Of a DNA stretch of 64,000 nucleotides, positions 52,949-63,264 are shown piece after piece. The notes below the pieces were generated by a model. The model worked only from the letters and a program-made list of their open reading frames with translations. It ran no database searches and had not been told where the DNA came from. Numbering within the stretch: position 1 is the first letter of the stretch; the number at the start of each line of letters is the position of its first letter. Source of the DNA: Agapetus fuscipes (taxonomy: Eukaryota > Arthropoda > Insecta > Trichoptera > Glossosomatidae). The stretch is from assembly GCA_951799405.1 (NCBI GenBank), contig OX637336.1:18519479-18583478 (forward strand). Reading direction: 5' to 3'. The position numbers and the translations under genes are program-made.

Positions 52949-55379
52949 CTTTATAGCAGTCCGAAGGACTGTTATAAAGTATTGTATTCGTCCGAAAAAA
53001 AAATTTCGAGGTTTCAACGGAAATGAGTTGTCCTGCACCAGGACATGCAAAAAAACCTAATTTGTCGAACCTGTCCGTCCGTCCGTCCGTCCGTCCGTCC
53101 GTCCGTCCGTCCGTCCGTCCGTCCGTCCGTATGAGTGTATGTCCCAGCTGAAACTACTGATCGTAGAGACACCAATTTTTGAATTTAGAGAATTGACAAC
53201 CACAGATTTTGATGGGCCGACTGGCATGGCACCACCCTGAAAATTCAAGATGGCTGCCATACAAAAAAAACATAAAATTGCACTTTTCTCATAAACGGCT
53301 CTAACGATTTTCTTTAAAATTTCAGTGTGGTCGTTGCTTAAATTGTTGCAAAGAAAATTAGTTATGGCAACACTCTTCCCAACCTGCGTCTATGAGTTGC
53401 CATATGAAAGAAAAAAACGATTGGGATTATCTTGGAAATGGCTGGGTTGACAAAAAAAAAATGTTCTACAATATTACGCGTAATATTAATTTCTACAAAA
53501 ATTTAAAGAATACTTTAAATTTTTTTTTACTTAAAGTACCGTTTACACGATCTCAAAATTTTCATCGAAAATATTAAAAAGACCCATAAAAACGCAATTT
53601 TGTAAAACTTTTTTTAGGTTCACAAGAAAGAAAAATTTATAAACTTCTTTGCACTTTAATTTTTTTTTCACTATTTTGAGAATTCAAGATGGCTTCCAAA
53701 GAGGAGAAAACTTCGAATGCGATTTTCTCAAAAATGGCTCGAACGATTTTTTTTAAATTTTCAGTTAAGTAGTTGCTTGATACATTCTTACCAAATTTAG
53801 TTATGGCAACATTTTTGCTAATTTGCGTCTATGAGTTGCCATATGAAAAAAATATACAATTGTGATTTTCTCAGAAGTGAAAGCGTTGACAAAAAAGATA
53901 TGTTCTACAATATTATACGTAACATCAAATTCTATATAAAAATTAAATAAATTTTTTGAAAATAAAAACATAAAGTGCCGTTTACATGATATCAAAAATT
54001 GAAATTAAAAGGCTACAAAAACCCATCAGAACGCAAAAAACTTTTATGTTTCTTAACTTTATCAGAAATAACTTTTATATCACTATAATACATAGTGAAA
54101 CATATTTCAAATTTTAGAAAATTCAAGATGGCTTCCGAACAGCTGAAAGTTTCAAATGAGATTTTCTCAAAAACAGCTCCTACGATTTTCTTTATTTTTT
54201 CTGCATAATCGTCATTATAATACTGCTATGTAACAACAATAACCATTGCCTCATAATTTCTTTGTTTTGGGGGCTGCCATACAAGAGAAAAAAATAATTT
54301 AAAATTTCTCGGCAGAGAAAGGGTTAACTGAAAAATAATGTTCTACGATTGAAAAGCTTTTATATATACCTACATACATGAATCATTACTTTTTTCAAAA
54401 AAGTATTATAAAGTATAGCCACCATACAAAGTGACAAATTTTCATACAAAAAATTATTGTAATATTTTTGGTAGCAAAACGTCTAATACCCATAAATAAA
54501 CCTACATAACAATTCGCTCAATCAATTGCTATATTACAACAATAAGCATTGCCTCTTAATACTCTTTGTTTTGGGGGTTGCCATACAAGAGAAAACAATA
54601 ATTTAAAATTTCTCGGCAGAGAAAGGGTTAACTAAAAAATTATGTTCTACAATTGAAAAGCTTTTATATATACCTACAAACATGAATCATTACTTTTTTC
54701 AAAAAAATATTATAAAGTATAGCCACCATACAAAGTGACAAATTTTCATACAAAAAGTTATTGTAATATTTTTGGTAGCAAAACGTCTAATACCCATAAA
54801 TAAACCTACATAACAATTTGCTCAATCAATTGCTATACAACCACAATAAGCATTGCCTCTTAATACTCTTTGTTTTGGGGGTTGCCATACAAGAGAAAAC
54901 AATGTTGTAAATTTTCCCGGCAGAGAACGGGTTAACTAAAAAATAATGTTCTACAATTGAAAAGCTCTTATATATACCTACATACATAATTCATTACTTT
55001 TTTCAAATAAATATTATAAGGTGTAGCCACCATACAAAGTGACAAATTTTAATACAAAAATAATTGTAATATTCTTGGTACTAAAACGCCTAATATAAAA
55101 TACTAGGCTACGAGTCTTAAAATCTAGTAAGTTGTACCCATATGATAATCAATTAAAGCTTTCCAAAATATCAATGAAAAGTATAGGTACCCACCAAAAA
55201 AAGTGTTAGTTTTGATACAAACGGGATCAATGATAATACTGCAAAAAGACGATTGCTCAAAAAGATTAGCTTCATTACTTACACACAACTAAATGTTTTG
55301 TTATGAAAATTGGCTATGACCTAAACATGACCGTATTTTGTGCTATAAAGTCCTGTGCAGTCCACTGTACAATTTATTT
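52949..55379 (-). mobile_element. Element X, right arm of giant palindrome
   Basis: Inverted copy of 50646-52752, with high identity by eye in the outer 300 bp. It has five internal units instead of four: an extra unit of about 305 bp at 54.34-54.95 kb. A (CCGT)n run lies at 53071-53130. Confidence 0.82.
53071..53130. repeat. (CCGT)n microsatellite
   Basis: About 14 tetranucleotide units inside element X. The opposite arm has only a few. Confidence 0.95.
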
Positions 55380-55795
55380 ATCCATGTAGTTCTTTCGCAA
55401 GCGCTAGCAAGCCCCGACTTGGATGGATGTCCAAAGTGTAAGGAATTTCGTAAAATAACGCTTCACATGAACATGAGACAAACAAGCGCTAAGAAGACGA
55501 GATGTCAACGCTTTATTCCCGGCTCTGCACACAACCGTGCCACAGACACAATAATTTCCATAATGCCAAACGTTTAAGTTGGTGTAATTTCATTTGTCAG
55601 GAGCGCTGCACTTTTTTCAGGCTCTGCTAATTCGGTTTCAGCAGACTTGTGCAATAATTGTGAACGAAGTCGAGGGAAGTGAAAACATTGCAATGTGGCA
55701 TTTTTAATTTCAGTGTAAAACGAAACAAACAATTTTACGAATTAAACTTTTAAGAGTTTGTGTATTTACACAGTGAAAATTCATTTTTATGAGAA
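55380..55795. other. No recognised gene
   Basis: GC slightly higher at 55400-55580, with a 79-codon frame that shows no domain. Confidence 0.4.
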
Positions 55796-55796
55796 G

Positions 55797-56150
55797 TATT
55801 AGGTTTTCAAATGAAAGGTACCTTTTAATGTACCTACAGAATACTCACTCCAGCTAGCTTCATCGGCATCTTGGTGGGATTCTTTTTTTGTGTTGCTTAC
55901 TTTATACTTTGGGAAGGGCTGTATATTGAAACATGATTTAAAGGAAACAGCAATAGGTTTATTTATCATTTAATAAGGGACTGGAAATGGGAAACAATAA
56001 ATGGCCAGACCTGCTTCAGAAAGCCTACGCGTCACTTCACATAACTCTTATGTTGACTGGAGTTCCGAACTATGAGCCTGGGGCAGCGGCGGCTCACGAG
56101 GCTGACGCCTCCACACGTTTGAGCCCCTGGGTGGGCGCTCCTACCCAAGT
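55797..56150 (-). mobile_element. LTR1 fragment, truncated
   Basis: Minus-strand LTR1 from its 3' end (TATTAGGTTTTC) through ACTCACTCCAGCTAGCTTC and TGGAGTTCCGAACTATGAG to GGGTGGGCGCTCCTAC, where it is cut. Confidence 0.75.
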
Positions 56151-57300
56151 AACCATTTAGGTTTTAAAAAGGTTACAAAATGGTCCCAGAACCTTTGTAT
56201 GGAAATCGGCACGTAAGTCTTAATAGTCTCAATAACGTTATATTAACCTTATACTAGCCTCGTGAGTGCTAAAAGGGCCCCAGTTTTAGAACCTTGCAGA
56301 GAGCTACACCAAAACCTATAGCTCAAATACAAAACCGCTCTAAGAGCTACGGCAGAACTCAAATATAACCTCGGCAACCTTAATTTTACCTCAATATAAC
56401 CTAGCAAGACAGCTTTTACGTACTAAATTAGTCTTGGATTTAACTCTTACACAACTTGCAACTCGGGTTCTCTCGCTCTCGCTCGGGTGAGCGAGAGCGA
56501 GAGAACCCGAAAAACATCTCGCTCTAGAGCGAGATGTTTCTGTGGAAGATTTTTTACACAGCCGTGAATTGAAATACATATTATAATGGCGCGTGCGCGT
56601 CTTACCAAGTTTCAAAATGGATAGATAAGTATGAGTTGAATTCAAACAAAATAATAAATGGCTTTAAGAAATCAGGGAAATGTAAAACATACTGCGAATG
56701 GCACTTTATCGTGATACTTTAGGATAATAGTTCTGTATACGACACGGGCCCTTCGTAACTTAAAAAAATTTAGATTTTAATATGTATATTTTTTGTAAAT
56801 CAGGTGTTCGGTGGGAAGTTGCATTATAAATAAAACTTATATTACTACAAAAAGGCATGTATTTTAAATCGCATAGCATACCTTATTCAAATTTTGCCTT
56901 ATTGAATTAAAATATTGCTATTGATTAAGGTAGTTATTTCTTTTTAACGAAAAAATATGGCTGCCGTAAGAAAATTACTAGTAAGCATTAAAATGAACCT
57001 TTTTAGAACTATAACAGCTAGAATCTCTTAAAATGTGCCTAAATAAGAGCTAAAGGTTATTGCCAAGAGCTTTTCAAGACTTATCAGCCGCGAAAGTAGC
57101 CGCTAAGAAAAAAATGTTGCTTGCATGTTTTGATGGTGTTAGTGGATGGTGCTCGGATCACGTGTTTACGGAAAGTGTGTTAACAGCTACAGGCTCCTCA
57201 GAAAGTGCAAGTAAGTTTTTATTTTTCAATCCCTTTGAAAAAATACATTATTGTATTGTTTTTTTTTTTTTAATTTAAATCCATAAAACTCAGGTTTAAA
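56151..57300. other. Unassigned sequence with two perfect hairpins
   Basis: CCAAGTAACCATTTAGG starts a stretch with no partner in the window. The hairpins are at 56463-56510 and 56512-56539. A short frame near 57100-57205 ends at a GTAAGT donor-like site, but it lacks a supported start or family. Confidence 0.4.
56463..56539. repeat. Two adjacent perfect palindromes
   Basis: 56463-56510 has a 22-bp stem (TCTCTCGCTCTCGCTC core) with a GGGT loop. 56512-56539 is a 28-bp uninterrupted palindrome centred on CTCTAGAG. Both share GAGCGAGA. Confidence 0.92.
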
Positions 57301-57304
57301 GATG

Positions 57305-57787
57305 TTTAAAGATAAAGTGTAACTTCTTGCCTGCGTTATCCCCGAAGGGGTCGCATGTGGCGCTTCGGGACCTATTTACTTTTACAGGTGAGGGGGTCGG
57401 CCTCACACCAACCACTTTCAGTTGAAGTGGGGGTTTCCCAGCTCCCGGGGGGGCTGGTTCTCATTTCTTGTGAAGGCTGAGTATGCTTTTGAGATCGAAC
57501 CCTTGCTCTCGGCGTGGAATGCAAGCATTCTACCAATTGAGCTATCGACCTTTTTACGAGCTTGATCGTCGTCGCTACAAAGCGCCAATTCTCAAGCAAG
57601 ACCCAGTTGCTGTAAGGCTGGATGGACCTTTGGTGACCGGTAATTGGTAAAGGTTTTATGAATTTTTCAACCCGGCGAAGAGTAAATTTGAAAATATAAA
57701 TGGCATATTTTTTGTGCACCGCCGGGAATCGAACCCACAACCTTCCCATTCAGAGTCCGCAGTGTTACCACTGAGCTACGGACCGGT
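57305..57787 (-). mobile_element. Composite SINE1-SINE2, complete
   Basis: Minus-strand. The SINE2 part is 57305-57552 and the SINE1 part 57553-57787. It has the same CTCGTAAAAAG junction as 38.89 kb and both B boxes. Confidence 0.85.
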
Positions 57788-58330
57788 CATCCGGTCTTCT
57801 TCATCTTTGTATATTTGCAATACCTACTACATGTTGTATCGGGTTTTGCATATTATATTTTACAAGATGATAACATTCAGCGAATGCCAAGTTTTAAACC
57901 TTAAAATTTCTCTATTTTATTGATTACAATTTTAAAACTGGAATGTAATATTCTATGTTCTTGTAAAATGCGCTCTTCGAGAAACGTAATCAAGATATAA
58001 GAAAACGTTAGTACTCTAAAGATTGTAATCTTTTTTGAATATATTCATGTGAAAATTAAACAGTGTTTTTGAATTACTCAAAAAAATTTTAAACTATTTA
58101 ATATATTAAGAATGTTTTTAAAAGTGGTAAATTCATTGAAAATATCTTTTTTTATCTCGTGAAACTTCAAACTCATTCGTAATATGAAAAAACTTGTTTT
58201 TCCAATTTTGTTGAAAACGTAATAATCTTAAAAAATGGGGAAATTATTTTATTCTAGAACAAAAAAATAAAATAAAAAATTAGAAATATTGAAAAAATAT
58301 TCAGTTTTTCGGGGCTACAGGTAAAGTAAT
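57788..58330. other. No recognised feature
   Basis: AT-rich sequence with no frame. Confidence 0.45.
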
Positions 58331-58334
58331 AAAA

Positions 58335-58804
58335 GAAGAGCTTGTATGAAGAAGGTTATGACTCTGGAGGAAATGAAAGAAGTATGTAAGGACAGAAATA
58401 AATGGCGGTTGATCTGTAATGTTGGCGGCTAGGGTTTATTACAGTGAAATTTATTTTATGTTTTAGTTTTTTTTTGATGTCCATGTCCATGTTTATATTA
58501 TATTATTGTTTATAAATTTTAAAAAATGTAATTTGTGATGTTTGTTCCTTGACTTATAGGTTGGTATGCGGCTGACCACCCATACTGTAAAAAATGGTTC
58601 ACTTTGCCAATGTCACCCCTATTTCAGGGAAGGACGGCAAGAGTTGCAGGGCTTATGTTCATTTGAGATTGGGTTTTTATATTGCAGGTCCACATGCGGC
58701 ATGTGTTAGGGCGAAATTATACATGTCTGCTTGTGGGAATGCATTTAATATAAATCTTAAATGATATATATCTTTGCAGCTTAGATTAGATTAGATTAGA
58801 TTAG
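58335..58804 (+). mobile_element. LINE 3' end with repeat A as 3' UTR (copy 22)
   Basis: The frame 58345-58430 reads CMKKVMTLEEMKEVCKDRNK then WRLICNVGG and a stop. About 120 bp later repeat A begins (58551) and ends in four TTAGA units. This links repeat A to a LINE of the same RT type as 9.6 kb. Confidence 0.85.
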
Positions 58805-60021
58805 ACAGGTAATTACAAAAATGTACGAGTTCGAAAACTTGGCATTTGATGAGTCTAATCTACATATTATACAATATATCCAAAAACCAGTGCTAGATTT
58901 TATTTTTTACTTTCTTGCTATAGCTGAAGGCTATAAAGAAAGTCTTGATTTGGTGTGGAAAAAAAATTTCGAGGTTTTCACGGAAATGAGTTGTCCTGGT
59001 GTAGGACATCAAAAAACACTATCTTTCAAAAACGTCCATCTGTATGTGTGTGTGTGTGTGTGTATATATGTGTGTGTGTGTATGTGTGTCACTTTCCAAA
59101 GTATAAGACCTAGAGATACCAAACTTTGGCTACATCAATTTTTTTGGACATGTATTAAGTATGAATAGCATGGCATTACACCAACTTGAAAATTCAAGAT
59201 GGCTGACATACAAAATTGCACTTTTCTCAAAAACAGCTCCAAGAATTTTTCTTAAATTTTCAAAATTGCCACTAATTAGTTTTAACTTAATAAATAAATT
59301 ATGGCAACACTCTTACTAATCTGTGTCTATGGGTTGCCATATGAAAAAAACCAACGATTGTGAGTTTTTCGAAAGTTAAGTGGTTAACAAAGATATAATG
59401 TTCAACAATATTATAGACAGTACAAATTTCTACAAAATAAAAAAAAATTTTTTTTGAAAAAATAAATATAAAGCACCGTTTACACGACCTGAAATTTTAA
59501 ATCGAAAATATTAGAAAACCTATTAAAATGCAAGATATTTAAATTTGTTTTAGATTTGATAGAAAGAACAAGTTTATCACTTTAATTTGCAATCAAAGAT
59601 TTTTTACTTTTTTGAAAATTCAATATGGCGTCCAAAGAGCTGAAAACTTAAAATGCGATTTTCTGAAAAACGGCTCCGACGATTTGTCTTAATTTTTTTG
59701 TGAATCCATTTATAAAATAGTGCTATCTAATAGTCATAATCATTTCTTCATCATAATCTCGGTTTAGGGAGTTACCATTTAAAAGAAAAAAATAAAGGAA
59801 AAATTCTCGGCACTTAGAGGGTTAATAAAAAAATAAAATAGCACAAACGTAAAACAATAATGATAACCTATATATTGTCATTATTATTTTTTCCAAAAAG
59901 TGAATAAAAAGTATAGCCACCATACAAAGTGAAAATGTTTCCATACAAAATGTTTTCGTAATTTTCTTGGTAGTCAAAGGGTTAAAATTAGAAAAAAGGC
60001 TGTGATTCTTAAAATTTTATA

Positions 60022-60457
60022 AATGATGAGAAAGAAGTGTGTAAGGATAGAAAGAAATGGCGGTTGATCTGTGATGTTGGCGGCTGGGGTTTGTTAAAGT
60101 AAAATTGTTTTTTTATGATTTAGTTTTTTATGTCCATGTATATATCTATTGTTATTATTGATTTTAAAAATGTAATTTGTCATGTATGTTCCTTGACTTA
60201 TAGGTTGTTATGCGGCTGACCACCCATACTGTAAAAATTGGTTCACTTTGCCAATGTCACCCCTGTTTCAGGGAAGGACGGCAAGAGTTGCAAGGCTTAT
60301 GTTCATTTGAGATTGGGCTTTATATTGTAGGTCCACATGCGGCATGTGTTAGCGCGAAATTATACATATCTGCTTGTGGGAATGCATTTAATATAAAACT
60401 TAAATGATAATAATTATATATCTTTGCAGCTTAGATTAGATTAGATTAGATTAGATG
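60022..60457 (+). mobile_element. LINE 3' end with repeat A (copy 23), in element X
   Basis: [23 protein letters not shown] end, then repeat A from 60191 with a TTAGA tail. Confidence 0.82.
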
Positions 60458-60645
60458 ATGATGATGATGGATGATTTCTTTCCTGTGGCGCCATTTAATG
60501 GTCCAGGACCATGTCAAGGGCGCCATGGCTTCTGGAGAAAAGTAGTGTCTTCAGTTCCTTTCTGAAGGTGGTGGTAGGCTGGTTCGCGCGAACACCGATG
60601 GGCAAATTGTTCCAGGCAACCGGCCCGGCCACCGCAAATACCAAT
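60458..60645 (-). mobile_element. CR1-like LINE C-terminal fragment with (ATC)n tail
   Basis: The minus strand reads VFAVAGPVAWNNLPIGVRAN, then TTTFRKELKTLLFSRSHG and LDMVLDH stop. The tail is CATCATCATC at 60458-60470. It lies tail to tail with the neighbouring LINE. Confidence 0.82.
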
Positions 60646-60812
60646 AATAATCAGTCATTACTTTTTCAAAATATAACTAAAAAGTTTACCCACATTACAA
60701 AGTCCTAGTTTGCATACAGAAGGGTTCAATGACCATCTATAGTAATCTAGAATCTAAGTTGCAGTGAAATATAAACATTCAAAACTCATATCAAATGCAT
60801 GCCCACAAACAA

Positions 60813-61026
60813 GCTTTTTTTTTTTTTTTTTTTAAATAGATTTGTGGAAAGGAATGCAATCCACCAACCTATTTTGCCTGGCCAGTTGTCTTCATGCGAA
60901 AGCAGAAGCTTGTGTGCATGCAACGGGATCTGTTGAACCAGGGTCGAAGTTATCGTCGCGGGATTCGAACCAGCGTTATCCGGTTCCAAATAACTTGTCT
61001 TGATTCACGCGGCCATAAGACCGACA
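60813..61026 (-). mobile_element. SINE3 copy
   Basis: Minus-strand with a T-run (its poly(A)) at 60815-60832 and a B box in GGGATTCGAACCAGC. ACAAA borders both sides. Confidence 0.8.
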
Positions 61027-61179
61027 AAGTACGTGTAAGTTCGCGCTTACGAATGCTGAATGTGTACTTACAAATTAAAACCAAATCTCAAATGAACATA
61101 AAACCTGCAACTCTTGCCGACCTTCCTTGAAACAGAGGTGACATTGACAAAGTGAATTATTTTTTACACTTTGAGAGGA

Positions 61180-62249
61180 CTGAGAAATGCGAGGAAATTG
61201 AGATAAGACTGAATGAAACAAGAGTGGAGGTCGTGAAAGAATTTGATTATCTGGGAAGCAAGTTTGAGTCGAATGCGAAATTAACAAAATAATTGGAAAA
61301 GCGCGCTAGTAGAGGAAGAAGTGTAATGGGAACGATTGGAAGAATTGCAAGAAATAGGAAGCTTACGAAGAATATGAGATCGGCGGTCCACAATGGCATA
61401 TTGGTTGGTGGAAGTGAGGCTTAATGAATGTGAGCTGAGTAAAGTATTGTTATGTAAATATGAAATATAAATATTTAAAATAAGTAGGTATTAGTTATAG
61501 GAATTCTGTATTGTATTGTGTGGGTAGGAATCATTGAATAAAATACGTGAAGCATCGAGAAATAATAATTACTATGCCTTTCTGGAACTGTCTAGCAAAT
61601 ATAGGTCTAGATTGTACTGTTTTAAAGAATATAAGAAGGGTGCGAGTGGCTTGCAGGGCTAGTAGTATTCTACAAGCTTTACCACTATATACATTGAACC
61701 AAAACCAGTGAACAAAAACCAAGTGTAACGGAATAGACGAGAATATCTTTGTGCAAATAAATTATTAAAAGTGTAAAATAAACAACTGTATAAGAAGACC
61801 AGTATTTTTAATTGAAAGACTGTTGAACCCTAATTTCGTAACACTATGTACGGTTGAAATGGCTTACCTGAGAGCAATGACTGGAAAGACACTGAGTGAT
61901 AGAGTACGTAATGATTGGGTGATGAACGAGTGTGGTATAAAAGAGAATATGAGAATGAAAGTACAAAAAAGGACGATGAGATGGTTCGGACATCTTGAAA
62001 GAATGGATGATGAACAACTTACGAAGAACGTGTACAAAAGAAATGTCAGAGGAAAGTGCGGAAGGGGAAGGCTGAGGAAAGAATGGTTAGACCAAATAGG
62101 TGAGATTGCGAAAGAATGGGTCTGCAGTGTGAGAATAAGAGAAGAGTATGTATGAAAAAGGTGATGACAGAAAAAAGTGGAGGCGCATCTGCGGAGGTAC
62201 CGGCCACCCTTAGTGGAATGGCGGCAGGATACAGTACAGTACAGTACAG
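61180..62249 (+). mobile_element. LINE RT C-terminal fragment, split by LTR3 candidate
   Basis: Part 1 reads VEVVKEFDYLGSKFESNAKL, then GTIGRIARNRKLTKNMRSAV. Part 2 (61848-62160) reads VEMAYLRAMTGKTLSDRV, RWFGHLERMDDEQL and GRGRLRKEWLDQIGEI. The end has RICGGTGHP and a (TACAG)n tail. In-frame stops show it is dead. Confidence 0.82.
61448..61843 (+). mobile_element. LTR3 candidate (solo LTR) inside the LINE
   Basis: Begins TGTTATGTAAATATG and ends TTTCGTAACA, 396 bp. The flanks are GTAT (61444-61447) and CTAT (61844-61847), one mismatch. It contains AATAAA. The RT frame resumes right after it. Confidence 0.6.
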
Positions 62250-62304
62250 AGGTCAACTTCATACCAACCTTTAAGTCAAGGATCTTTCTTAAAAAAAAAA
62301 AAAT

Positions 62305-62592
62305 TAGGCTGATTTATTTGGTAAGCGCTGTTTTTGTGTGTATCACACCTCAAGAGCCCTCTGCGAGCTTGGTCGTCGCTGTAGAAAGCGCCAATTCTCA
62401 AGCAAGACCCAGTTGTTGTAAGGCTGGATGGACCTTTTGATGATCGGTCTTTGGTCAAGGTTTATGAATTTTCAACCCAGCGAAGAGCAAATTTGAAAAT
62501 ATAGATGTTTTTTTTTTGCTCCACTGGGAATCGAACCCACAACCTTCCATTTAGAGTTTGAAGTGTTACTACTGAACTAAAAAACGGTCACA
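62305..62592 (-). mobile_element. SINE1 copy, full length
   Basis: Minus-strand with 3' end, body, B box (GGAATCGAACCCACAACC) and a degraded head. Confidence 0.85.
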
Positions 62593-62905
62593 ATTAACTG
62601 TCAATTTTATTTTGAAATCTTTGAATTGTTTTGAAAATAATACAAAATATTTATATTAAGTTTTGGAGCTCACAGACAGTAGGTGTTATCATTAATAATA
62701 AATTGCACAGAATCTGTACTCGACTTTCTTGCAAAAATTAACCCACTGTATGACGTATGTAAAGCTAGAATCATCTACCGGCTTATATGTCGTTTCAAAA
62801 AAATATATAATATATCAATTATAAATCAATTTTATTCCACCGCGGTGTATACCTGCATACTCGTACAATATGGATATAGCCATATAAATACTTAAATGAA
62901 TAGAC
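62593..62905. other. No recognised feature
   Basis: AT-rich, no repeat partner seen. Confidence 0.45.
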
Positions 62906-62907
62906 AT

Positions 62908-63008
62908 ATTTGGTTGATTTATTTGTTGAGCGCCGTTTTGTGTGAATCACACCTCAAGAGCCCTCTGCGAGGTTGGTCTTCTCTGGAAAAAGCGCCAATT
63001 ACACAAGA
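62908..63008 (-). mobile_element. SINE1 3' fragment
   Basis: TGATTTATTTGTTGAGCGCC through AAAAGCGCCAATTACACAAG, cut where repeat A copy 25 begins. Confidence 0.8.
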
Positions 63009-63011
63009 AAG

Positions 63012-63245
63012 ATCCTTGACTTATAGGTTGGTATAAAACTGACCACCCATAGTGTAAAAAATAATTTACTTTGTCAATGTCACCCCTGTTTCAAGGAAAG
63101 TCGGCAAGAGTTGCAGGTTTTATGTTCATTTGAGATTTGGTTGTAAATTGTGCGCGAATTTACACGTGTCTGTTTCTGGGCATGCATTAGATATGAGTTT
63201 TTAATTTTAATATATCTTTGCAACTTAGATTTTAGAATCTAGAAT
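63012..63245 (+). repeat. Repeat A copy 25
   Basis: Plus-strand, diverged. Its tail changes to TAGAATCTAGAATC before joining element X. Confidence 0.85.
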
Positions 63246-63264
63246 CTAGATATATAGATATATA

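Larger units (their letters stand above)
50385..52950 (+). repeat. Repeat Y, split by a LINE fragment and element X
   Basis: Parts at 50385-50440, 50580-50645 and 52753-52950 line up in order with 8.68-8.90 kb and 22.9-23.06 kb. Confidence 0.6.
58905..60740 (-). mobile_element. Element X, third copy, interrupted
   Basis: Starts with a hairpin at 58908-58945, runs to 60019, and resumes at 60646 to about 60740. It aligns with the right arm (AATTTCGAGGTTTTCACGGA, GAAATGAGTTGTCCTGG). It contains a (TG)n run at 59046-59090. Confidence 0.75.
60748..62282 (-). repeat. Repeat A copy 24, split by SINE3 and a LINE
   Basis: The pieces are 60748-60812, 61027-61177 and 62250-62282. They line up as one minus-strand repeat A once the insertions are removed. 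Confidence 0.75.

Noticed and set aside
57060..57278. Possible exon ending at a GTAAGT donor
   Set aside because: No acceptor with matching phase, no recognised protein family, and no partner exon nearby.
60511..60708. Plus-strand 65-codon frame
   Set aside because: It is the shadow of a minus-strand CR1-like LINE C-terminus (FAVAGPVAWNNLP).
61864..62262. 132-codon minus-strand frame
   Set aside because: It is antisense to the LINE RT fragment, which has clear protein similarity on the plus strand.
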